A stretch of 35,138 nt of DNA from Flavobacteriales bacterium TMED123 (GTDB lineage: Bacteria > Bacteroidota > Bacteroidia > Flavobacteriales > BACL11). The stretch covers positions 1 through 35,138 of the forward strand of contig NHFY01000016.1 in NCBI GenBank assembly GCA_002170165.1. Reading direction: 5' to 3'. The notes beneath the pieces were generated by a model, which saw only the letters and a list, made by a program, of their open reading frames with translations, was not told the DNA's origin and made no database searches. Below, in pieces: positions 1 through 7,907 of the stretch. The first letter of the stretch is position 1; every line of letters begins with the position of its first letter. A program made the position numbers and the translations under genes.

Positions 1-138
1 ATATTTAGATACTTAAAAGCTGAAGGCCTTCCTTATGCTTATATCTTTTACATAACAGCTGTTTTATATTCTTTTGGTGTTTTCATGTACCACTTATTGA
101 TACGGGATTATGAAAAAAGTTCGAAATTAGGACCGTAA
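1..138 (+). CDS. C-terminal fragment of a membrane protein (partial)
   Basis: The first 45 codons of the window, in frame 1, are open and end in TAA at 136-138; the start lies outside the window. The visible peptide holds one hydrophobic stretch (about residues 12-34, rich in Tyr, Phe, Ile and Val), followed by a short charged tail ending K-L-G-P. This looks like the last transmembrane helix of a multi-pass inner-membrane protein with a cytoplasmic tail. The family cannot be named from this much sequence. It converges on the outer-membrane receptor gene at 177-2636. Composition matches the neighbours, so I believe the frame is coding, but this rests on the uninterrupted frame and the helix alone. 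Confidence 0.5.
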   Translation: MFRYLKAEGLPYAYIFYITAVLYSFGVFMYHLLIRDYEKSSKLGP

Positions 139-153
139 GGCCTACAATTAGTG

Positions 154-178
154 AGTGTTTAGATACTTTTTAAACACT
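154..178. terminator. Possible bidirectional terminator hairpin
   Basis: AGTGTTTA at 154-161 pairs perfectly with TAAACACT at 171-178 across a 9-nt loop, between two convergent genes. The right arm overlaps the stop codon of the receptor gene. The stem is AT-rich and no strong T-tract follows on either strand, so it may be a weak terminator or only an mRNA 3' end stem. Confidence 0.35.
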
Positions 179-2636
179 AAAATTCTTGCCCATCATCCCG
201 CTCAACATCATCATTTCTAATATTACTTCTTTTACTTGAATCTCTGAAGTTTAGTTTTCCAAAAGTATATTTAAAACTGATCCCAATTGATCTGAAAAGA
301 ATCTTAGATTCACTATTTTGCTCAAAATTGTTACCTTGTATATCAGTTTCAAATACCTTATATCCTTCTTTTAAGAATGGTTCTACTAATCTTATTCCTA
401 GTGAACCACGTTTATTCTTGAAAGATTTTCGAACTCCAAAACTCATCATAGAAAAGCTAGTAGATGACCCTTGTATAGTCTGCTTTGGCGACCGAAAGAA
501 CCCAAATCCTTCAGCTTTCCAATTCTTACCTAAATCAAATGTTCCTCCAAAATTATAGTTATATAGAATAGCTTCAGACACTTCATTTCTTAATTCTTGA
601 TCTTCTGATTTATATAACGAGATGTTAAAACCACCTCTAAAAGTTAGTTTATCAAACTTAATAGACCCATAATAATTTAATCCATATCTTTCGCTTTCAC
701 CTATATTCTCATATGATGTTACAGATGTATCATTTCTTACCGTAACAAAAGACTCTATTAGATTTGTACTTCTTTTATAATAAACATAATAACTACCTTG
801 ATACTTTCTGCCAAAACTATTATACCCTATTTCTATTTGTTGAGATCTTGAAGGAGTAAGGTTGGGATTTCCAATTGTTAAATTCTTATTATTTGTTCTA
901 CTCGTGTTGGTATTAATATATCTGCTACTAGGTCTTGATATTCTACTAGAATAACTTAATTTTAATGATTTTCCTAATTCGAATGTTTTAGATAATGTCA
1001 AACTTGGAAGTATATTATGATAAGAGTCTTCAAATTCGTCTTGAGAATTATTCTTCCAATTACCGTTAATATTTGTCATTTCATGCCTAACACCACCTTT
1101 AAGCCCAAAATCATTTAATAGTTGAAATTGTGTTGAAACATAACTTGCTGAAACTAATTGATTATAATTAAATACTTCTGTAGGTAATTTATAGAACATA
1201 TCCTCACTTGTAGTTGTGTATTGCATTTCTTGATTTCTGTTTATGATTTTACCACCTATTTCTATTTTATGATTATTTATTGGGTATGTGTAATCAACCT
1301 GAAAAGTTTGTTCAAGATTCTTTTCATCATTTATATTCTGAAGTTGAATCAAGCCATCATTTTCTGATAAATCTGTATCTTCATCTTTTAATCTTCCACC
1401 AATCTGTAATGAGATACTTAATTCTCGACCTTCTTCGTCAAATATTTTTGTATAATCTGTTGTCCATTCAATTTTTTTAATGTCTTTTTCTGAATTAGTA
1501 ATAGATTGATAACTAGTATCAAGATCCGAATTCCAACTCTCATAATTATAATATGTTGTATTTTTAGATGGTGTATTTCTACCACTAAAACTTATATTAG
1601 AAGATACAGAGTTGTATGCATTAATTTCATAATATAAATTTGTTCCACCCCAAAACCCAATCCATTGACTCTCAGATACTCCATTATTAGTTAATGTATT
1701 AACACCACTATCATCCCAATCTTTTCTGTAATAATTCACAACACCTTCTCTAGGCCAACTGTAATGAATACTTCCACTAGCAGATAAACTAAACCTACCT
1801 TTACCTAAGGTTACATTGTAACCGTTCTTATTGACTCTACTTCCAGCAGATCCATCAATTGTCGCTTTATATCCATCAATCAATTTTTTCTTAGTTATAA
1901 TATTGACGATACCTGCATCTCCTTCTCCATCATATTTTGCACCAGGACTTGTAATTATTTCTACACTTTTTATCTGATCAGAAGGTATCATTTTTAATGC
2001 GGAGGCAAGATCTCCAGTTAAAAATGTAGACGCTTTTCCATTCATTAAAAATTTAATATTTTTTGACCCTCTTAACTCAACATTACCATCAAGATCTACA
2101 GAAAGAAGAGGTGCTTTTCTTAACACTTCAGTTGCATCACTTAAACCTTCATTAACGTCATTTTCTGCATTATATACAATCTTATCAATTTTTGATTCAT
2201 ATATTGGCTTTTCATCTTCTATTTTTACTTCTGAAAGCATCTCACTATTTGGAACTAATACTATATCAGATAATCGTATATCAGGTTTTCTTTTTGTTAA
2301 TTCAAAATCTATTTCTTGAGTATCGTAACCAATAAAACTGATACTGATACGATATTTTCCAGATCTAATATTATCAATTTGAAACCTACCCTTTTCATCT
2401 GTTATGGTACCTTCTACTATTTTATCCCATCTAACATTACTAAGGCTGATGTTAGCAAATTCTAAAGGGGCTTTCTTTTCACTATCAAGTACTTTGCCTA
2501 CAATATTTCCTTTAATATAGTCTTGAGAGTTATCTTTCCCTCCAAATCCTTTGAAACTTCCTCCTCTTCCACCACCTCTATCTTGAGCAAGTATAAAAAG
2601 CGGAAGGATAAAAATAAAAACTACTGTTTTCTTCAT
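177..2636 (-). CDS. TonB-dependent receptor-like outer-membrane beta-barrel protein (OMP_b-brl_3 type)
   Basis: An 819-residue outer-membrane protein. Residues 1-17 are a typical signal peptide ending FILAQ. A Gly/Arg-rich linker follows (about 19-35). A carboxypeptidase-regulatory-like fold spans about 43-128 (starting G-N-I-V-G-K-V-L-D), and a plug-like domain about 150-255 contains the G-A-K-Y-D-G-E-G-D-A-G-I-V-N-I-I motif seen in TonB receptor plugs. The rest is alternating aromatic beta-strand sequence forming the barrel, with a charged tail after the last strand. Family knowledge: such proteins are TonB-linked receptors or close relatives in Bacteroidota; the substrate cannot be read from sequence. 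There is no SusD partner nearby, so it is not a classic polysaccharide utilisation pair. The gene lies 34 nt downstream of the 471-residue gene on the same strand and may be co-transcribed with it. Confidence 0.88.
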   Translation of the reverse strand: MKKTVVFIFILPLFILAQDRGGGRGGSFKGFGGKDNSQDYIKGNIVGKVLDSEKKAPLEFANISLSNVRWDKIVEGTITDEKGRFQIDNIRSGKYRISISFIGYDTQEIDFELTKRKPDIRLSDIVLVPNSEMLSEVKIEDEKPIYESKIDKIVYNAENDVNEGLSDATEVLRKAPLLSVDLDGNVELRGSKNIKFLMNGKASTFLTGDLASALKMIPSDQIKSVEIITSPGAKYDGEGDAGIVNIITKKKLIDGYKATIDGSAGSRVNKNGYNVTLGKGRFSLSASGSIHYSWPREGVVNYYRKDWDDSGVNTLTNNGVSESQWIGFWGGTNLYYEINAYNSVSSNISFSGRNTPSKNTTYYNYESWNSDLDTSYQSITNSEKDIKKIEWTTDYTKIFDEEGRELSISLQIGGRLKDEDTDLSENDGLIQLQNINDEKNLEQTFQVDYTYPINNHKIEIGGKIINRNQEMQYTTTSEDMFYKLPTEVFNYNQLVSASYVSTQFQLLNDFGLKGGVRHEMTNINGNWKNNSQDEFEDSYHNILPSLTLSKTFELGKSLKLSYSSRISRPSSRYINTNTSRTNNKNLTIGNPNLTPSRSQQIEIGYNSFGRKYQGSYYVYYKRSTNLIESFVTVRNDTSVTSYENIGESERYGLNYYGSIKFDKLTFRGGFNISLYKSEDQELRNEVSEAILYNYNFGGTFDLGKNWKAEGFGFFRSPKQTIQGSSTSFSMMSFGVRKSFKNKRGSLGIRLVEPFLKEGYKVFETDIQGNNFEQNSESKILFRSIGISFKYTFGKLNFRDSSKRSNIRNDDVERDDGQEF

Positions 2637-2670
2637 TTTAATTTATTCAGATTATATAATTAATAAAAGA

Positions 2671-4086
2671 TTAATTATTGCATTTGCTGCCAAAAAGAGA
2701 TTTTGCTTTAATGATCTCTGCAACTCCTTCCGGAACCATATCTTCCCACTTACCATCTTTACATGATTTGATCAAAGACAATACTTCTCTTGAAAAGATA
2801 TGCAAAACCTCAGAATCATAATTCAAATCTTCAATACGCCCATTAGAATACAAATAGTTGTAGATTGGTTTTATACGTGGGTGAATAGGAATATTTTTAC
2901 TGTTTTGTATTTCAACTTTATTGTTTGGCTTAAATGGATAAAGATATATTTTAATGTCTCTTGTAACAATAATACCGAACGCTTCCATAATACCTCCATT
3001 CAAATTCCGATAATATGTATCATCAAACATTTCTACTAAGTTATCCACTCCAATAATCAGCCCCATTCTAGCTTTAGTAAATTGAGAAAGGTATTCTATC
3101 AATTTATAATATTTCTTGTAATTGGAAATCATTACGGTATACCCAAGTGAGCATAAAATGTCAGCTCTATCTAAAAAGTCCTTTTCGTTTATTTTGCCTT
3201 CCATTTTTAGATTTGAGAGTGTAATTTCAAAAAGGATTTGCATATTACCCTTATCTACTTTTTTGTTTTCTAAGTACTTCTGCATGCCATTTTCTAGCAT
3301 ATTGATATTTACTTTCGTTACTGGACGGAAACTACCTCTTATGGTTAAAATATTCTTTTTATGAAGAATGTCTGCTGGCTGCTGGTTTACTCCATCAGGA
3401 CTAAAAATAACAGCATCTGTCATCCTTTGTTTTACCAATGTGAGGCTTAGTAGCCGATTGTCGACCTCTGTAAAATCAGTGCCAGTGATTTTGATCATAT
3501 CAATCTCTAAATTGTCTCGACTCAAATTATCATATAAAGATTTTAATAATTCTTTAGGATCATCATGATTGAAAAAACAAGCATGAACTAAATTCGCCCC
3601 TAATATTCCGATTGTTTCTTGTTGCAATTTAGCATCTGCATCATTTAAGCGCACATGCAGAATAACATTATTTGCCTGTTTTTTTGGATCCAACTGAAAG
3701 CGGATTCCCATCCAGCCATGGCCTTGTATGGTTTTCTCATGATTGATGGTTGTCATGGTGTTGGCAAATGCAAAAAACTTTTTATCCTGATGTAGTTTTC
3801 TATCTAGCCGTTCTTCCAATAAGCCATACTCTTTTTCAATCATATTCTGCAAGCGCGATTCACAGACATAACGTCCATTTTTCTCTTTTCCATAAATAGA
3901 GTCAGAAAAATCCTTATCGTAAGCAGACATGGTTTTCGCTATTGTTCGAGATGCATATCCTGCTCTGAAGAAGTGGCGTACAACCTCTTGTCCTGCGCCA
4001 ACTTCTACAAAGGTACCGTAAATTTTTGAATCCCGATTTACTTGTAAGGCTTTTTGGTTTGCAGATAAGGTTATAGCTTTTTCCAT
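2671..4086 (-). CDS. Conserved protein of unknown function, 471 aa
   Basis: A soluble 471-residue protein with no signal peptide or membrane segment. The N-terminal region contains I-Y-G-T-F-V-E-V-G-A-G-Q-E-V, and residues 45-65 carry a conserved-looking T-I-A-K-T-M-S-A-Y-D block. From memory, relatives in Bacteroidota and other phyla carry automatic labels such as TonB-dependent receptor or nicotinate-nucleotide adenylyltransferase. Neither fits: no barrel, plug or signal peptide is present, and I do not see the N-terminal nucleotidyltransferase motif (GxFxPxHxGH) of NadD. I therefore assign no function. A good promoter lies upstream (4104-4135), and the receptor gene follows 34 nt downstream. 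The start is well placed behind an A/T-rich leader. It is certainly a real gene, judging by length, codon use and the intact frame. Confidence 0.85.
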   Translation of the reverse strand: MEKAITLSANQKALQVNRDSKIYGTFVEVGAGQEVVRHFFRAGYASRTIAKTMSAYDKDFSDSIYGKEKNGRYVCESRLQNMIEKEYGLLEERLDRKLHQDKKFFAFANTMTTINHEKTIQGHGWMGIRFQLDPKKQANNVILHVRLNDADAKLQQETIGILGANLVHACFFNHDDPKELLKSLYDNLSRDNLEIDMIKITGTDFTEVDNRLLSLTLVKQRMTDAVIFSPDGVNQQPADILHKKNILTIRGSFRPVTKVNINMLENGMQKYLENKKVDKGNMQILFEITLSNLKMEGKINEKDFLDRADILCSLGYTVMISNYKKYYKLIEYLSQFTKARMGLIIGVDNLVEMFDDTYYRNLNGGIMEAFGIIVTRDIKIYLYPFKPNNKVEIQNSKNIPIHPRIKPIYNYLYSNGRIEDLNYDSEVLHIFSREVLSLIKSCKDGKWEDMVPEGVAEIIKAKSLFGSKCNN

Positions 4087-4103
4087 TTTAATTTTTTCAG
4101 TTG

Positions 4104-4135
4104 CAAATTTATACAGATATATTTACTGAGACAAG
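4104..4135 (-). promoter_or_regulatory. Bacteroidota-type promoter for the 471-aa gene
   Basis: On the minus strand, CTTG (4132-4135) is followed after 20 nt by TAAATTTG (4104-4111). This matches the Bacteroidota -33 TTTG / -7 TAnnTTTG layout with normal spacing and one mismatch in the -33 box. The start codon is 17 nt downstream of the -7 box, giving a short leader. Confidence 0.6.
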
Positions 4136-4177
4136 ATTAATGTATTAATTTTACCTGCTATAAATGCTAGCCAAAAT

Positions 4178-4939
4178 ATGAAAGTAACATTTTTAGGCAC
4201 AGGAACTTCACAGGGTATACCCGTTATTGCTTGTAAATGTGAGGTATGCAAATCTAGCAACCCAAAGGATAGCCGATTAAGAACATCTGTGCTGATTGAG
4301 ACTGATAATCAAACAATTGTAATTGATACTGGTCCTGATTTTCGTCAGCAAATGCTAAGAGAAAATGTGCAAAAATTAGATGCCATTGTATTTACCCATC
4401 AACATAAAGATCATGTTGCTGGCATGGATGATGTAAGGGCTTTTAATTATAAGCTTAAGAAGGACATGGATGTTTATTGTACTGCAGAAGTTGAGAAGGC
4501 ACTCATTAGAGAGTTCCCTTATGTTTTTTCGTCTTACAAATATCCCGGAGTACCAGCAGTAAAGATTCACAAAATTACAAACGAAAAATTCAATATTGGA
4601 GGAGTTAATATTCTTCCTATTGAGGCTTTACACTATAAGCTAAGGGTGTTTGGTTATAGAATAAAAGATTTTGTTTATTTAACAGATATAAGTGAGATAT
4701 CCGAAAAAGAGAAAGAGAAAATGAAGGGGGCAGAAGTAATTGTTTTAGACGCCCTTAGAAAAAGCCCCCATATTTCACATTTGAGTTTAAACCAAGCGGT
4801 GGAGTTATTAGAACAATTAAGACCTAAAAAAGCTTACCTTATTCATATCAGTCATTTGATGGGACTCCACAATGAAGTAGAAAAAGAATTGCCTGATTTT
4901 ATAAAACCTTCGTTTGATGGCTTGAGATTAGAGCTTTGA
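4178..4939 (+). CDS. PhnP-like MBL-fold metal-dependent hydrolase
   Basis: A 253-residue cytosolic metallo-beta-lactamase-fold protein. The first strand leads into F-L-G-T-G-T-S-Q-G, then a Cys cluster C-K-C-E-V-C (about residues 19-24) like the structural zinc site of PhnP. The metal-binding HxHxDH motif is T-H-Q-H-K-D-H (about 73-79), followed by later His ligands including the L-S-H/I-S-H pair near the C terminus and the Asp of L-T-D. Family knowledge: PhnP hydrolyses cyclic phosphodiesters in phosphonate breakdown, but no phn genes are present here, so the substrate here is open; a general phosphodiesterase is a reasonable inference. Length is normal for the family. It stands alone, divergent from the 471-residue gene, with a possible terminator just downstream. 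Confidence 0.85.
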   Translation: MKVTFLGTGTSQGIPVIACKCEVCKSSNPKDSRLRTSVLIETDNQTIVIDTGPDFRQQMLRENVQKLDAIVFTHQHKDHVAGMDDVRAFNYKLKKDMDVYCTAEVEKALIREFPYVFSSYKYPGVPAVKIHKITNEKFNIGGVNILPIEALHYKLRVFGYRIKDFVYLTDISEISEKEKEKMKGAEVIVLDALRKSPHISHLSLNQAVELLEQLRPKKAYLIHISHLMGLHNEVEKELPDFIKPSFDGLRLEL

Positions 4940-4945
4940 ACAAGT

Positions 4946-4980
4946 AAGGAGATTAAGAAATTTTAGACATTCTCCTTTTT
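4946..4980 (+). terminator. Probable Rho-independent terminator of the MBL gene
   Basis: AAGGAGA (4946-4952) pairs with TCTCCTT (4971-4977), and T residues continue to 4980, just after the MBL hydrolase stop codon. The loop is long (18 nt), which lowers confidence. Confidence 0.45.
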
Positions 4981-5035
4981 AAATTACTTAAATAGTGGTA
5001 AATTGCAGGCCGAATGAATAAAAAAAAATAATAAG

Positions 5036-7864
5036 ATGAAGAAGAGAACAATTTTCTGTTTAATGTTAATGCTTTCTACAGCTGTATTTGCGTACCACCA
5101 TCATGGACATGATGAATATGAGGTACGATACATAAAAGAGCAAATTAGTACTGATTTAAGTTTGCAGCAAAGCTTAAGAGAGCAAAATGCTTGGCAAAAT
5201 TTTCTAGCGAAATATCCACATTGGTTTGTGAACTTTAATCAATACAACCTTAAACCTCATAGAGCTTATGGTGCCCCTATTGAGCTTTTAGGCGGTAATA
5301 CAACAGTAGATAAGGTAATGCATTTTATTACTGATGAGTTAGCTGATTTCAACATTCCGCTTGCTGATATTGCTTTTTTGGATATAAGAGAAAATGAAAA
5401 ATATAAGTATTTGGATTTTGAGCAAACATATAAAGGTTTGCAAGTTCATGATAGTAGGTTGTATATTAAAACAACAAAGGATGATCAATTGGTGGTTTTC
5501 GGATTAGATGTCTTTTCGGATATTGATTTAAGCGTGCTTCCTGCAATTTCTACTACCGATGCTCTAAACAGTGCAGTTTTTGGTATTACAAATGCAATTC
5601 GTAATGTGGTGGTAAAAAACGATTTGAAAATACTTCCAATACCAAAGCATAATAAGTATAACTATCATCTTATTTATGAAGTGGAATTTGAAACTACAAT
5701 AAATGTAGGGCCAGCAAAATATCTTTGTTTTGTAGATGCTCATACAGGAGAGTTGTTGATGAGAAAGAATACCATTGCATATGAGACACATTCTTGTTCT
5801 AGTCCGCCGCCACCATCTGCTACTGTACATGTTGAATCAAATTTGTATGCTGTACAACCTTATATTCCAGCTAGTATTGAAGACTTGATTAATTTAAAAG
5901 TAAATGTTAACGGAACATCTTATTATACTGATCAAAATGGTGATGTGACAATTTCGGCAAATATAGGTTCTAATGTATATTATGGTTTAGAGGGTAGATG
6001 GTCAAAAGTTGAAACTAATGGAAATACTCCTGCTATAAACACAACTTTAGGAGCTACTAATAATATATCATTTGATAATGATGCTACCTTACAAGAACGA
6101 TCAGCTTATTATCATGTTAATGTAGTGCATGATTATATGAAAACGATTTTCCCAACTTTTACTGGTTTAGACTTTGAGATGACAACTAATGTTGATGTCC
6201 AAGGTTCTTGTAATGCCTTTTATAGTGGTGGTACTGTTAATTTCTATGCAGAAGGGAATGATTGCAACTCTTTAGCAAAAGTTGGTGATGTGGTATATCA
6301 TGAATATGGGCACGGAATCAATGATTACCGATATGGAAGTAATGGTATGTGGAATGGTGGTTTAAATGAGGGTTATGCTGATGTTTGGGGCTTGTCGATT
6401 ACGCAAAACCCTATTTTAGGACAAGGAATCAGCTTATCTGATCCTACTGAGTTTGTAAGGAGGTATGATATTGATAAGAAAGTGTATCCGCAAGATTTAG
6501 TAGGTCAAGTGCATGCAGATGGAGAAATTATTGCAGGATGTTTCTGGGATACATATTTAGCTTTTAACAATATGGGACAAATGATGGATCTATTTAAATA
6601 TACTTATGATGGCGCTCCAGATGGTCCAGCTGGAACCGAAGGAGTTATTTATACTGATATTTTACTAGAGACTCTTATGGCAGACGATAATGATGGTAAT
6701 ATCTATAATGGAACACCTAACGATCAGTTGATTGTGAATGCGTTTGCAATTCATGGAATCTCACTTTTATCAAATGCCAATATTACACATACACCTGTAA
6801 TGATGTCAACTGCAAATAATGATATTACTATAAATGCAAGTATTTCTCTTACTTATGCTTGGGCGCTTAATGATGCAAAATTGTTCTATAGAATAAATAA
6901 TGCAAGTATGTGGAATGATATTCCCCTAACTAGTACTGGTGGCACGACTTATATTGGGCAAATCCCAGCGCAGCCAGAAGGGACACTTATTGCTTATTAC
7001 ATCTTGTTAGAAGATACATATGGTCAACAATCAGGAATAATCCCAATGGCAGCTAATCTTAATCAATATGCTAATGTTCCATATTTTATCTTGAATGGTT
7101 TTGAGTTTATGGGTATTGAAGATTTTGATGCTAATGTAGGTTTCTGGCAGTTAGGAGATGCTAATGATAATGCTACTACCGGTTTATGGGAAATTGATGA
7201 GCCTGTAGGTTCTTTTTCTGATCCGGCTGATCCCAGCACAATAGCGCAAACAGATGAAGATCATACACAAAATGGGATTGAGTGTGCATTTACAGGAAAT
7301 GCAGGATTGCTTGATGGAATTGGCGCGAATGATGTAGATGATGGGCATACTACTTTATTTTCTCCTTATTATGATTTAACTAGTTATACAAATCCTGTAT
7401 TTACTTATTATAGATGGTATACTAATAGCCCACCTTCAGGTGCAAATCCTGATGCAGATTGGTGGCAAGTATTGATAACAGATGATGGAGTGAATTGGCA
7501 ATATGTAGAAAGTAATAAAACATCTGATAAAAGCTGGAGAAGGTTCGCATTTAGAGTGAAAGATTATGTAAATCTAACAAATCAGGTAAGAGTGAAATTC
7601 ATTGCTTCTGATAGTACTCGTTTGGGTCAATACTTGGATGGTGGGTCGCTTGTCGAGGCTGCTGTAGATGATTTTTCGCTTTATGAAGAACTAAATGCTT
7701 CTGATGTCAATGATATTAGTTCTATAGTGAAAAATAAAAAGCTGATAAGAATTACAGATGTATTAGGCAGGGAAGTAGATTTATCTACAATAAAAGAAGA
7801 AACTACCTTGCTTTATATTTATGATGATGGAAGTATAGATAAGAAAATCTATTTAGATTATTAG
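5036..7864 (+). CDS. Secreted M36 (fungalysin-like) zinc metallopeptidase
   Basis: A 942-residue exported endopeptidase. A signal peptide (about 1-19) is followed by a His-rich start of the mature chain (YHHHGHDE). An inhibitory propeptide resembling FTP/PepSY occupies about residues 50-250. The catalytic domain carries H-E-Y-G-H at 422-426 and the third zinc ligand in L-N-E-G-Y-A-D at Glu445, the gluzincin arrangement seen in M36. Beyond about residue 600 come beta-rich domains, one (about 700-890) resembling a jelly-roll adhesion or carbohydrate-binding module. The last about 55 residues (R-I-T-D-V-L-G-R-E-V-D to K-I-Y-L-D-Y) resemble a divergent type IX secretion sorting domain, so the protein is probably exported through T9SS and processed outside the cell. 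It is monocistronic, convergent with the dihydroorotase homologue. I see no clear promoter or terminator. Confidence 0.88.
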   Translation: MKKRTIFCLMLMLSTAVFAYHHHGHDEYEVRYIKEQISTDLSLQQSLREQNAWQNFLAKYPHWFVNFNQYNLKPHRAYGAPIELLGGNTTVDKVMHFITDELADFNIPLADIAFLDIRENEKYKYLDFEQTYKGLQVHDSRLYIKTTKDDQLVVFGLDVFSDIDLSVLPAISTTDALNSAVFGITNAIRNVVVKNDLKILPIPKHNKYNYHLIYEVEFETTINVGPAKYLCFVDAHTGELLMRKNTIAYETHSCSSPPPPSATVHVESNLYAVQPYIPASIEDLINLKVNVNGTSYYTDQNGDVTISANIGSNVYYGLEGRWSKVETNGNTPAINTTLGATNNISFDNDATLQERSAYYHVNVVHDYMKTIFPTFTGLDFEMTTNVDVQGSCNAFYSGGTVNFYAEGNDCNSLAKVGDVVYHEYGHGINDYRYGSNGMWNGGLNEGYADVWGLSITQNPILGQGISLSDPTEFVRRYDIDKKVYPQDLVGQVHADGEIIAGCFWDTYLAFNNMGQMMDLFKYTYDGAPDGPAGTEGVIYTDILLETLMADDNDGNIYNGTPNDQLIVNAFAIHGISLLSNANITHTPVMMSTANNDITINASISLTYAWALNDAKLFYRINNASMWNDIPLTSTGGTTYIGQIPAQPEGTLIAYYILLEDTYGQQSGIIPMAANLNQYANVPYFILNGFEFMGIEDFDANVGFWQLGDANDNATTGLWEIDEPVGSFSDPADPSTIAQTDEDHTQNGIECAFTGNAGLLDGIGANDVDDGHTTLFSPYYDLTSYTNPVFTYYRWYTNSPPSGANPDADWWQVLITDDGVNWQYVESNKTSDKSWRRFAFRVKDYVNLTNQVRVKFIASDSTRLGQYLDGGSLVEAAVDDFSLYEELNASDVNDISSIVKNKKLIRITDVLGREVDLSTIKEETTLLYIYDDGSIDKKIYLDY

Positions 7865-7907
7865 ATATAAGGATTAGGTTATTAAGAAGATTCAATCGGC
7901 TTTTTTA

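Noticed and set aside
2671-4086. TonB-dependent receptor or nicotinate-nucleotide adenylyltransferase label for the 471-aa gene
   Set aside because: There is no signal peptide, plug or barrel, and no nucleotidyltransferase motif, so both labels are inconsistent with the sequence.
7865-7907. A terminator between the metallopeptidase and dihydroorotase homologue genes
   Set aside because: Only a 6-bp AGGATT/AATCCT pairing with a very long loop is found, with no stable stem next to the T-tract.
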